Positions 21,973 to 32,354 of a stretch of DNA of 32,418 bases are shown here, in pieces. Under the pieces are notes generated by a model that was not told the origin of the DNA, made no database searches, and saw only the letters and a program-made list of their open reading frames with translations. The stretch comes from Vermamoeba vermiformis (lineage: Eukaryota > Tubulinea > Echinamoebida): contig JBEWZL010000180.1 of NCBI GenBank assembly GCA_045837725.1, positions 1 through 32,418 of the forward strand, read 5' to 3'. Every line of letters starts with the position of its first letter. Within the stretch, counting starts at the first letter, position 1. Position numbers and translations under genes: made by a program.

Positions 21973-23336
21973 ATGTCTTACAAACGTCTTTCTATCGATC
22001 AGTATGGCGATCCGCTTGCTGTTCTAAAATTAGAACAAGTTGAAAAAATCCCGACTCCCGCTGATGATGAAATAGTGATCAAGTTAATAGCTAGCCCTAT
22101 TCATCCTTCTGATTTGGCGTTTGTTCAAGGTAAACCAAAGGAAATTCTGAATTCAAACCCTAACCCTCGCTGATTGTCAATTCTGCAGGTCAGTACGTGG
22201 CATTTGGATCTACGAGACCAGCCCCGCCAACTTATCCTGGAAGTGAAGGTATGGCATAGCTGCGTGAATCAAAGGTGAAGTTAACTTTCGTTTTTCAGGT
22301 GTCGGTCGCATCCACTCCGCTGGAAAAGACATTACCGAATTTGCAGTGGGTCAGCGTGTAGGGTTCTATTCGGAAAAGCGTACGTAATAATGCGGATTAT
22401 TATTAAACACTTGAATACTGATGAATGTTGCAGATGCGTGGTCAGAATATTTTGTGCTGAAAAAGCCTTTCACTGCTGTTATTCCCCTGCCGGACATTCT
22501 GCCCGATACTATTGCAGCTCAATCGTTCGTCAATCCTTTGACAGCTGTTGGAATGTTGGAGGAGATTAAAGCCAAACCCGACGAGTGGATCCTTCAAACT
22601 GCCGCTGGATCCGTGCTGGGTCAAATGGTGATTCAGTTAGCCAAGTAAGAAACGGTTATACCTAGTATCTTTACTAATATGGTATTCAGATTGCGAGGAT
22701 TGCAACTGATTAATGTAGTTCGTCGTGTCTCTCAAGTTGACGAGTTGAAGGCTCGTTACGGCAATGACATTCACGTACTAGCTTTCGATGGTTCAAATGA
22801 AGCGCAATTCTTGCAGCAGATCAATCAACTGACTCAAGGCAAAGGCATCAACTACAGTAAGTCTCTTTTAGCGATCACCTAAACTTTGGTATTCGCCTTA
22901 TTAATCAAAATTAGCGTTGCGGGTAAATAATAGCAAGTTATTAATTCTAACAACTTCTTTTTCAGTTTTGGATCCGGTCGGCGGATCTACCACCGAAGCT
23001 GTCCTCAAACCAATCGCTCCTAATGGACGTGCAATCTTCTACGGCTTAATGAGCGGTGAACTCGATATCAAGATCAGTTTCTACAACTTGCTGATACAAA
23101 ACGCGCGTATTGAAGCGTTCAGAGTCGCTGCGTGGCTGTTCAAGCAATCTCAAGAAGACCGCATCAAAATTCTAACAGAGCTCATTGGCTTGTTGGCGTC
23201 GAAGCAACTGGTGCCCTTATTAGAAGAAGTATTGCCGTTGGAAGAGTTTAAGAATGCTGTCATCAAGTCCGTCACTCCTGGAAAGGTCGGCAAAGTCTTC
23301 CTTGCACCACATCCAGAACAAGTCTCGCGTCATTAA
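21973..23336 (+). CDS. Medium-chain reductase, trans-2-enoyl-CoA/ACP reductase (MECR/Etr1) or quinone oxidoreductase type
   Basis: An NADPH-dependent zinc-free MDR-superfamily enzyme. Exons 21973-22129, 22189-22248, 22299-22379, 22434-22644, 22690-22856, 22966-23336 sum to 1047 nt, 348 residues. The GroES-like half has SPIHPSDLAFVQGQY, where HPSD...QGxY matches the NPSD...QGxY block of MECR/Etr1, whose Tyr is catalytic. YPGSEGVG and NPLTAVGMLEEI follow. The Rossmann half has LQTAAGSVLGQMVIQLAK and NVVRR, which would bind NADPH phosphate. DPVGGSTTEAVLKPIAPNGR and GKVGKVFLA close the fold. MECR makes mitochondrial octanoyl-ACP for lipoate, but no clear targeting peptide is seen, so a cytosolic quinone or enoyl reductase is equally possible. 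A 12-base telomere-like string sits in its first intron (22156-22167). AATAAA lies at 23398-23403. Confidence 0.85.
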
Positions 23337-23462
23337 AGCGCACAATACTGGAAACGACATTAATAAGCAATGTTACTAGTATTATGATTAATCTAGAAAT
23401 AAATCTGGCAAGTCTAAGATTACAGCGGTAAATTTCAAATATTTACAATTGGTGTACAGGTT

Positions 23463-26097
23463 TTACAGGGAGGATTTACAAAGCAGGAGGTACTCGTTCA
23501 AAGTACGAATGATATTATTTTTGAACGTTTCCCAAGTCGTACCTTCGACCTTGGTATTTTTGAGTTGATTCAGATCCGCTTCAACCGTCAAAATGCATTC
23601 TTTTAGCGCGACTTTATCGCCATTTCCGCGGCACTGCCTTAACGCACGACTTCCACGGCTAATTTTTGCTAGTAGAGCTGCGAGCTTTTCGTGTTTTTTA
23701 CGTTCAATTTTCCATTGTTGCAGCGCTACTCCTGCTTCAATCAGCGCCTCGCATTCAACGCAACAATGAATCACTATAATAGGAAATGTAAATAAAATTG
23801 ATAAAATTGATAGTAGGAGATGACTACGTACTGAGATTTTTGTTCAATTCTTTCATGTCATCGAGGTACTTGTCTTGCAGTGGCATGTCAATGTGACACG
23901 GGCCATTCAAGTGAATAACTTTGCCGCACAGTTGACAGTATCCCTTCTCTTTTTCTTTCTTGAACGCGTTATGACATACTTGACACGTGTCAAATTGATC
24001 ACGTGGCGGCAAGTCAATGCCAGTTTCGATCAACATGTCACCGTCACCAACGAGTTTGTTGAAGAACAGTGACACGCCAGATGTGTTCTTATGATGCGTA
24101 ATCAAATGGTAACTGACGCTCTCCCATCGCACTGAGGCCCGTTCAATGTCACGTGACGAATCTGTCGGACGACGAGCACGCATTTCTTTGAAACTAGCCG
24201 TCAAGGTGTTGCTAATGCCTTCTTGTTGTGGCTCGCGCTTGCTTTTCCTACTCGGAGATTTGAGTTCTTTTTCGGGGACAGCAGTGGGTGTCATGTCCAC
24301 TTTCATCGGCTTTGACGTGTCATCTTCGAGGACGAATACGACTTCAGCGCTAGAGTCTTTTTTGACCGGCAAGACTTGCATTTTCATCGCAGGCTTTTTG
24401 AGATTGGTCGTCATCTCGTGTCCGAAATTGACCGCGAACATGTTGTTGGTCCAATACAACGAGATGACCGTTTCTGAAAAATAAAGTGTCAGCGGCTATT
24501 TATTTTGAATAGTAGCCTATATTGGAAGAATAATTAATGGCGTAACTTTGAAGATTACCTCCGTCTTCTTCCTCGGCCGAAGGTGCGACAAAGAGTACTT
24601 TGCCTTCGGTACCGGCAAGACCTACGAGGTACACATCGTTAATAAATCTGATAAAATACGTGTAGATGGCAGCTACATACCCGTTGATTCAGTGCCGAAT
24701 TTGACAGTTAAACCCTTTTCGATCCTCTCGGGTGGCAATTGACGCCATAACCCGTGTCGATTTTCACTTTCCACTCGTTCAAGCACAGTTGAGGTATTGT
24801 TAATGACCGTAACTAATACACTTTTCAATGCTTTCTAAGGCAAACGACTAATTAGTAATTTTTTCACGGGTAGATCCGATATGATCTTACTTTTAACTTT
24901 CTGACCCAGTCCGTATGATACACATCATCCATCTTTGTCTTCGAAGGTACTAATGGCGATGGCAACGCTTTGTTAACGATTTGCGCGTCTTTTGCGTCAC
25001 GTGCTGCGTGAATAGTGAACGTGACGGACCAGTGATCTGGCAACAAAACGAACGGCGAGCACTCTGATTTGTCGTCTTCTACGAGTGCATCGTAACGACC
25101 AGTACCACTGGATGTTGCCTTATAAGGAAATGAAATAATTAGATCAATTACTAACGGAGGCACAGTCCTTCAAAAGTGACTGGACTCGCGTGTCAAAACC
25201 CGCAAAAAATCGACACTTCCTCAAACAATTTGGTTATTAGGAACTAAATACTATATACTAATAATAGGCTAAAATAAAATTGATAAAATTATGCGGTTGC
25301 TCGCTTACTTGTTTTGAGGCCGTGATCTTGCGGTAAGGATTTTGCCACCTTAATGTGATCTCGCCGTACGAAGGATCTTCACCGCCATAGACTACTGAGG
25401 CACTAGTTCCACCAATGAACGCTGAGCTCGCGGTGCCGCATTCGATGGAACTCTTCGGCGGGATTTTTTCTGCTGGAAACTGTCGCCAGATTTGGAACGT
25501 GCCATGAAGTTTGATGTGGCGACGAATAAGTGCCTATAAATAATTAGTTATTAGTAATGTATATCGAATATTATAATTAGTACTCGCCTTATCAGTGTCA
25601 TTCACGATTTTGACAGTGACGGATCTGTTTGAAAGTCTAAATCAACGGTCAGAAATTACCCACGAATCTAATTTGTATTTTTTTTTTGTTATTACTTTAA
25701 CGCATTCTTCCAATCGTCCTCCAATGGTACGTATTTCTTGTTTTGATTCAGTCTTGCCATTAAACCATTGATCCAACTCAATTGTTCGGTTTCTGTCGCT
25801 GCCACGAGGCAATATATTCTATTCGTGCACTTTAATTCAATGCCATATTCGTTAAAGAAGCCGTAGTTATTTTCTTTGGGCTAGAAAAATTGGATGTCAA
25901 AAATTCGATTAACTGGTTAATTTTAATTAAATAATTACCTGCACGCTAACAATGTGCGAAATATCAATAAATCCCTTTGGTTCAGCATCGTTTTTGTTTT
26001 TAAAATAATATAGCTTGCCGTCTTGTTCTTTAAAATAGCGTGTCTTCCACAACTTGAATAATCCTTTCTCTCCTTGCTTTTTTAATACGCCTTCCAT
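23463..26097 (-). CDS. PH domain, two beta-sandwich (aegerolysin-like) modules and FYVE-like zinc finger
   Basis: Exons 25939-26097, 25696-25880, 25588-25636, 25309-25533, 24891-25118, 24681-24834, 24559-24621, 23832-24473, 23463-23773 sum to 2016 nt, 671 residues. Residues 1-114 are a PH domain (MEGVLKKQGEKGLFKLWKTR to LSWINGLMARL). Two modules follow, from about 117 and 283, sharing VTVxIxNxT, WRQxPxExI, GTxS then GTxGxV, and a late W-x-N. The GTE(S)...GTEG...W pattern recalls aegerolysin-type lipid-binding sandwiches; this is a resemblance, not a proven assignment. Residues 518-576 hold CQVC, CQLC, a His/Cys stretch and CVEC, a FYVE-like double zinc site, without a clear RRHHCR core. A charged helical tail ends it. 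Likely role: reading membrane phosphoinositides. The third intron is GC-AG (AAG|GCGAGT). No target is known. Confidence 0.8.
23788..23807. repeat. 17-bp intron motif, copy 2 of 3
   Basis: AATAAAATTGATAAAAT in the last intron of the PH/FYVE-like gene, identical to the copy in ETF-QO. Confidence 0.6.
25272..25290. repeat. 17-bp intron motif, copy 3 of 3
   Basis: AATAAAATTGATAAAAT in the fourth intron of the PH/FYVE-like gene, identical to the other two copies. Confidence 0.6.
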
Positions 26098-26545
26098 ATT
26101 ATCGACTTATTCTGCTATTACATAATTTATTAATTATAAATTGTGCTGTTTCGCTTGCGACGCTCTTAAATTTTTAGGACTTCTGATTTTTTCTAATTCA
26201 CACGGGCATTAAACGGACAGACGAGGTATGCATTTTAGAGTTATTCGTAGCTAAGTGAGTTATAATAATCCATTAGAGGCAAGGATATCGCCAAACGAGA
26301 ACCGGATTTCAGATTTGGACAAAATCCGTCTGCACCGTAAGTGAAAATTTTATTTATTAGCTTGCGTGAAATTAGTAAAATGGAGTAAAAAGTGCGAGCG
26401 GCTTCTATTACAAAAATCGTAAGAGCTTGCCCTCCATCTAAAAAAAGAAAGTTTTGTCAATTTATTTTACTACTAAATTTGCTAATTATAGTTAGTGACA
26501 CAACGCTGACACTGTGATATCACTTATTTATTATAATATAAGATA
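26098..26545. promoter_or_regulatory. Divergent promoter region, PH/FYVE-like and NTPase-nuclease genes
   Basis: 448 bp between two start codons facing apart. It is AT-rich with several short A or T runs and TATAATATAAG just before the plus-strand ATG. I see no gene inside it. Confidence 0.45.
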
Positions 26546-29500
26546 ATGGAGAAAAACGAAGGTAAGTTATCGATTGGCCAGTATTTAAGCCGAAAATTAG
26601 GCGTCACCAACGGTACTGAACCAAAATAATAATAATATTCTATTATTATATTCTTTACCTAGGTGTGTAGATAATCTTCGTAGAAATTAGACCGAAATTT
26701 GCAGATTCGAATGTTCAAAAAAATTGAATCTTTCCTCTAATCCGATGTATTAACCGTCTTTCTTGCTACAGCCACACATACGACGGACTATTCCTCAATA
26801 CCGGCATCGGTAACTACAGAGATAACTAAGGAGACGGATTGGGACTTCTTGGAGCGGATCTGGATAAGTCTGCAAAAATCCTCTGAAGATGCGCCAGAAT
26901 GGACGAATTTCTGGAAATCCCTGGACGATTGGGCACGCAACAATATCAATCACGGCACTCTTCCAAAGATTAAATGGAATAGAATGCAGGTAGCTGCATG
27001 GGCGCGAAAACTCTTGAGGTTTGACGACGAGGATGCAGCAGCATTAATTACGGCTGAAGTGAACGGGGAACTCCTTCTAGTTTATGTATCAAAAGGCGAA
27101 GATTACTTGCTTTCCGAATTTGACAAAGCTATTCCAAGACCACCGCTTCGCGAGTTGTGGGTAGAGATCGAAAAACTGAAGAAGTCTCTCGCGGAACCAG
27201 GTAAGCGACGTAATTCTTTCATCATCTCGCAATTTTGTCAAGTTACGTAGAAATTACTCAGCCTTTGGAGAAATCCAACTTCACTTTTAATCTGATTCCA
27301 TTTTTTTAAATATAGACAAACCAGACGCCAGTGTCATAACGGCAACCAACATCAAAGAAGTATTCGTGAGGTGGAATAACGATCAGTTGGCTAACTGGAC
27401 CAGATCTAAAATCGGAGACACGCATTGGACCTCCAATGTCGCTCAAGCCTTTCGCGCTTCTAAAATGACGGGATCTTTTTTAGAACTATTAATCACGAGT
27501 GCCGCTGATGTATACAGGTTTATACCAAACATCCCTGCCTCAACGACAGAGGCAATCTGGCGAGCTTTTAGAGAGCACATACTAGGCATACACAATTGCC
27601 CTAATAACGAATATTTATTAATTGTTATGCAGATATTAATTGGTGTTTGGAGAAATTTATCGTTGATTCGAATCAAAAGGCGCGAACTTCTCCACTTTCG
27701 ACAGTCGATCTGTGTTCAGTATGCAAACTGTCATTAGAACCGAAGAATAGTGTCGGTACTACTCTAAAATCGCATTGGTTTTGTCTGCCCGATGAATCAA
27801 TATTTAATCGAGAGACAGCCGCGAAACAATTACAAGACGCGTTAGAGAACAATGTTAAAGTGTCCAAAAGTCTAACGAAACAAGATCCGATATTCTGCAC
27901 TGCTTTCGGATTCGTCGGTATCGGAAAAACGACCGTCGGGCAACAGGTTGCTAGCAAACTTCAGATTGATGGAAAACCAGTCAAATACGTTTACATCGAT
28001 TTCTCGCTTGGAGACAGGATCGATAAGCTTCAGCAAGGCGACAGCAAGTCTTTTGAGTACGAGTTAGCGTTGAGAATCATCACTCGGTTGTTCAAAAATC
28101 TCTCATACGAACATGCAGGTGAACATTTCCCCGATCAACTAGAGAGGTTGACAAAATTTATCAAAGCTCGTGCAACTGCAGTGACACTGACTCAAATCTT
28201 GGAAACCTGGCTTAAGCACCGTAAGTCCTATGATAGATTTGAGAGATTCTTTGATTAAACTCTAACCGCTGTTTGTTAATTAGATGCCAAAGAATACTCC
28301 GCCGTTGTTCTTCATTTCGATGAAATCAATTATTTACTAGCGAGCGCACGAGAATATTTAGTAGCGTACATCGGAGCTGCAATGGTGCCGCAGCCTGACG
28401 CTTCCAACCTCTCAACTACGGCGGCGAGTATTCTTCCATTACTCACTGGAACAACGGATTCACCAATAGACACGATCAAATTATCTAAATTTGGCCATGT
28501 CCCTGTCTCGTTGCCAGCGCTGAGCGATGACGCACAGTACGCGCTAGTTCTTGGTGTCATTGACGAACGTCTGCGTCACGTGACAAAAAAGTTGCGAGAA
28601 GACAGCAAATTCAAAATGATGATCAAATCTACGCTTGGTGTGCCGAGACTAGTAATGTAAGACGAGACGAAATTTCGTCAAGTTGCCAAATTAATACTTG
28701 ACCATTTTTAGGCAGTTGCGGCGAGCAGTGTTCGAAGAAGTACCTGTTGCAACTGACTCGTGGAGCGAGCTGTTGAAGGCCATAGCGAACAAGTTCTTGG
28801 ATTACGTTGGTCAGACGTATATCGTACGTTTTTCCTTGTTCATATCAATTTTAACGGGACACTTCTTAGGCGTCAACGTGGCAAGTAGTGTTTCCGTCCA
28901 GTATATCAATACTGCGCTTGATATGAGTATGTCTCCGTGGAAAATTCGCACGCAAAAGGACGGAAAATACTTCAGAAGTAGTTGCGACTATTACAGTACC
29001 AGGTAAGGCCTAATACAGAAAAGTCGTTTTTATGATATCGTTAGAACGGAGTATAATTTTGTTGTCTTTAGGCTTTGACGAGGGGATGACCCACATTCCA
29101 GGTAAATAATAGCATGAAATATTTTCTGACCGTGGATATCGAGCTAATTACCTCCTAGACATGCGGATATCAGTTCGTACCTTACGAGATGGTGGATTCA
29201 TTCATACATCAGACATGGGGGATAAGGACGGACCAGTTGACATTTTGATGCCGTACAGTCTTCTATCATCGTTGATTTTCTCATCGCCGAAGTACAAGCA
29301 TATTCAAAGTTCGTTTATCGCTCCAATTTCGAACTTGACATGGCAAACGTTGGAAGAACTGGAACTTAATTTTCTGAAACTATTCGTTTCTGCGTTTAAC
29401 GCAATGCGTTCGAATCTTTCGGTCAAATTCAGAGATATTTGGCGCGGTGCAGTTGCCCGGGAGGATATTTTGGGTATGAAGATTAAAATACCCTCAGATG

Positions 29501-30153
29501 CGTCATTTTGCTGTGGCAAGGAAGCAAATCAATGGATTTCCAAAGAGTTGACCATTAGCGAGCCGCTCCCATTTGTGAAACTCGAATCAAACGAGGTTAT
29601 CAATTTGAACGTCAAAAACGGAGTGTTTTTGGCGTGCGCGAACAATCCTTTGTTCGATGTCCGCTCAAAGTTTGAAATTGATGCACCAACGATTCAAGTC
29701 GAAGAAAATCTTCCTTTTGAACCGGTTCCTTCTGAAGAAAATCCAAGTAAGTCCCTGACGCTCCAAAACAAGAAATTAACTAATTTTCCGAAAGAGCAAC
29801 GCAGAATCGGAAGTAACACAGGTCCAAATAAAGCGCCGAAGACGGTCGCCAAGACGAAATTGCTAAATTTAGTTCAAATGAAGGCGTCAGCGGATCTCAA
29901 GGCAAAAATCACTGCATCCAAGATCTACGCATGGTACACGGATGCACAAAAGTTGGTATTCCCTGAAGACTACAAAGTGGTCTTCGCTTACTTCACGAAT
30001 AAGAACATGGAGTGGGATCTGAAGGAACAAAACGTTTCGTGGACTGAGAACACGCTGTTGGATTGCTGCCCGAATCTGGTGCTCATGGCTCGCGAGCAAT
30101 TAGTCACTTATTTGTCACCGATGTTCGCGCCATTATGCCTTCCGAAAGATTGA
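26546..30153 (+). CDS. Crinkler-type effector-like protein: two SAM-like domains, P-loop NTPase, PD-(D/E)XK-like nuclease
   Basis: Exons 26546-26561, 26772-27200, 27316-27585, 27633-28220, 28284-28656, 28712-28926, 28976-29002, 29072-29101, 29159-30153 sum to 2943 nt, 980 residues. Residues 71-144 and 167-238 look like SAM domains (WNRMQVAAW...NGELLLVYV; WNNDQLANW...ILD). A Cys-rich hinge (CSVC 266-269) leads to Walker A GFVGIGKTT (331-339) and Walker B VVLHFDEIN (442-449). The downstream SLPALSDDAQYAL and GVPRLVM blocks are typical of the Crinkler NTPase. The C-terminus has NGVFLACANNPLFD with Asp816 and LVQMK with Lys891, the spacing of the nuclease domain that follows this NTPase in Crinkler-RHS-type proteins. 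Known relatives occur in oomycetes, chytrids and free-living protists as host-directed effectors or intracellular conflict proteins; there the header is usually ubiquitin-like. The third intron is GC-AG (CTAG|GCATAC). No break is seen. Confidence 0.85.
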
Positions 30154-30371
30154 GGCTCGTTCATTATTTATAGTTATTTGTAGTTTATTAAACATACATC
30201 AATTAGACTTCAATGTGCCGTTGTTAGCTGGAAACGAAAAAAAGTACGATTGCGATTGTGTGCAGAACCGCTAAATTTGAATAAATATCAATACTGTTTA
30301 GGAGTTGTTATTAAATAATCTATTGATCTGCTCTATTTTTCGAAAGTGAATGTAATAATAAGACAGTTCTT
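30154..30371. other. Convergent 3' spacer
   Basis: 218 bp between the NTPase-nuclease gene (+) and the NADAR gene (-). AT-rich, with TTTATT-like polyadenylation signals; no gene seen. Confidence 0.5.
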
Positions 30372-31025
30372 TTACTTTTGCTGTCGTAAAGTATCTCGTA
30401 CACGCATTAAAGTCTTTCCTAATTGATTTCTGCCAGTGCCATCACCACCATCGCCCCAATAATTATCGTTCTTGGTGTGTTCTATGATAATCGCGTCGCC
30501 AGTATCCAATAGTAATTGTTTCAGATCCGAATGTTGACTAAATTTCGCCAGACAAGCATCGTACATCACTTCATCTTTCACCTAACTTAGTGCGGTTAAT
30601 ATAATATGCTATAATTACATTCAAATAAGTTATAAAGTAATCTATAAAACGATTGGATCGAAGCAACTTGAAGATCGGCGTCTTACCTCGGCCCAATCGC
30701 TTCGTCTATCCGGAATACCTCGTGCTAATGATTTTGATGCACCAGGAGATGTAGCTGAACGAATTTGTTCCTCTTCTGGACGCCCTTCGAATTTCATTCC
30801 CTGTCAATTTAATTTTCAACATAAATATTTATAACTCAATAAGCGATTGAGTTTTAAATTACTGAAGTGAATATTCCAAGAATAATTATATTCAAGTACC
30901 TGAAAATAATGCTCTGTCGTGGGCCAGATTTTGCCTTTGATAGTGATCGGATGCGGCGAAAAATTTGAGAACACACCATAAGGCTTTTTCCGTTCGGCAT
31001 AAAATTTAATCGTCGGAGTCTCCAT
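30372..31025 (-). CDS. NADAR-domain protein (YbiA-like), probable ADP-ribosyl N-glycosidase
   Basis: Exons 30900-31025, 30687-30800 and 30372-30581 sum to 450 nt, 149 residues, the usual length of a stand-alone NADAR domain. It opens METPTIKFYAERKKPYGVFS with NFSPHPITIKGKIWPTTEHY, the family signature (Asn-Phe-Ser...Trp-Pro-Thr-x-Glu-His-Tyr-Phe-Gln). Later blocks are GMKFEG, DWAEVKDEVMYDACLAKF, LLLDTGDAIIIEHTKND and YWGDGGDGTGRNQLGKTLM, which hold the conserved Trp-Gly and Gly-x-Asn-x-Leu-Gly motifs. NADAR proteins cleave N-glycosidic bonds of ribosylated metabolites, and some remove ADP-ribose from guanine in DNA, acting as antitoxins to DarT-type toxins. It converges on the NTPase-nuclease gene and faces away from the Rho-like gene across 137 bp. 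All signature residues appear present. Confidence 0.93.
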
Positions 31026-31162
31026 CGTATTACGTAAATTTGATGATAAGTAGTGTCGTGGTTGACATTTGGCCGTAAAAAACTGTTTTATTTTACTTTT
31101 TGACCAAGATAACGACTGATAGCCTTCATTTTTTTAATAATTAATTTGATACGTACGTTAAT

Positions 31163-32354
31163 ATGGGTAACGCTAATAACAAGCATAGCGCTGAAGCGGC
31201 CAAGTTGAATCAAAATGTAAAACTGATCGTGGTTGGAGACAATTCAAATGGCTTAAAAACAAAATTTTTATTCACATACCTTGATGCTGGTAAAGAACGC
31301 GATTATTTTCCTTCGGTAAGGCTTGATTTAAAATATTTTTAACGAATCTGAAATTTGAAAAAATTATTTTGTGCTGTTGTAGACAATGATATTAATTTAA
31401 AATTAGCATCAATATCTCATAAATATGATTTTTTGTAGGTTTTTGATAATAGTCAAGTCGAAGTCGAATACAAAAACTTGCACGTAACGATCGGGCTTTG
31501 GGACACAAGTAAACCGACCCAAATTATTATTTCTTATTAAATATTGGATAATAATACTTCAATGTAGGCGGGCAAGAAGAATTTGACCGTTTAAGGCCGC
31601 TAACTTACGCTCAAACCGGTAAGAAAAAACGATCAACGTAATGCGACCGTTATTCTGACTTTGTCTTAATCAGACGTGGCTATAGTACTATATAACAGAC
31701 TAGATGAAAGGTCTTTTGCAAATGTACGAGATCTAGTAAGTTCTCCGTAACTGATGGGCGTGCGTACATTAATTGGATCTAACTTTGTTATCCTTTTTAG
31801 TGGATCCCTGAATTATATCATCATATTCCGTCAGTACCTATAATCATCGTTGAGTGCGAGGGAGAGGACAGAGGAACTTCTGTATTATTTGAACACGTAA
31901 GTCCAGTTCAAACGCGAATCCACTTCTGAAATTGTTCGACTTGTCAACGGAGTTAATTTTGAAAAATATAATACTAATATTAATATAGGCACAGGCGTTA
32001 CAAGCCGATCCGAAAATTCTGGCTTTTGCAGTTGAAAAAACGAGTTTGAAAGATTTTTCGAGCGTCAAACGAGTTATGAGCGAGAAAGCATTAGAAGCAA
32101 TTGATTTTACGCTCAAATCAGGCCTAATGGATGAATATAAGAAAATTAACGACTCCGTTAATGAGCAATATGGATCGGAATTAAAGAGGCTGAAAAGTGA
32201 CGCGGATGCAGCGAGCAAAGCGAAGGACGAAAGCGCGAAGAGAAAAAACGAAAAATACCAGGAATTATTAGCGAAGATGAACGGAGAGATTTATCAGCAG
32301 GTTATGAAAGTCAAACGAGAAGTGTACGCCAAGCATTTTGGTTGGAAGTATTAG
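31163..32354 (+). CDS. Rho-family protein with eroded GTP-binding motifs (probable pseudo-GTPase)
   Basis: Exons 31163-31315, 31439-31508, 31568-31618, 31674-31735, 31801-31896, 31989-32354 sum to 798 nt, 265 residues. It clearly aligns with Rac/Rho: PSVFDN (residues 50-55, Rac PTVFDN) and WDTSGQEEFDRLRPLTYAQT (72-91, Rac [20 protein letters not shown]). But the P-loop is GDNSNGLKT (25-33), with a residue inserted before the Lys; the guanine motif TKLD is replaced by ECEGED (130-135); and the SAL motif by EKTSL. The Rho insert helix and CaaX end are absent. Instead there is an N-terminal MGNANN, suitable for myristoylation, and a charged coiled coil from about 185 to the end. I infer a membrane-attached protein that no longer binds or hydrolyses GTP normally; it may bind Rho partners such as the GEF at 15587-20191. 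Confidence 0.85.

Noticed and set aside
23875-24484. Plus-strand frames of 65 and 112 codons
   Set aside because: Antisense of the large exon of the PH/FYVE-like gene.
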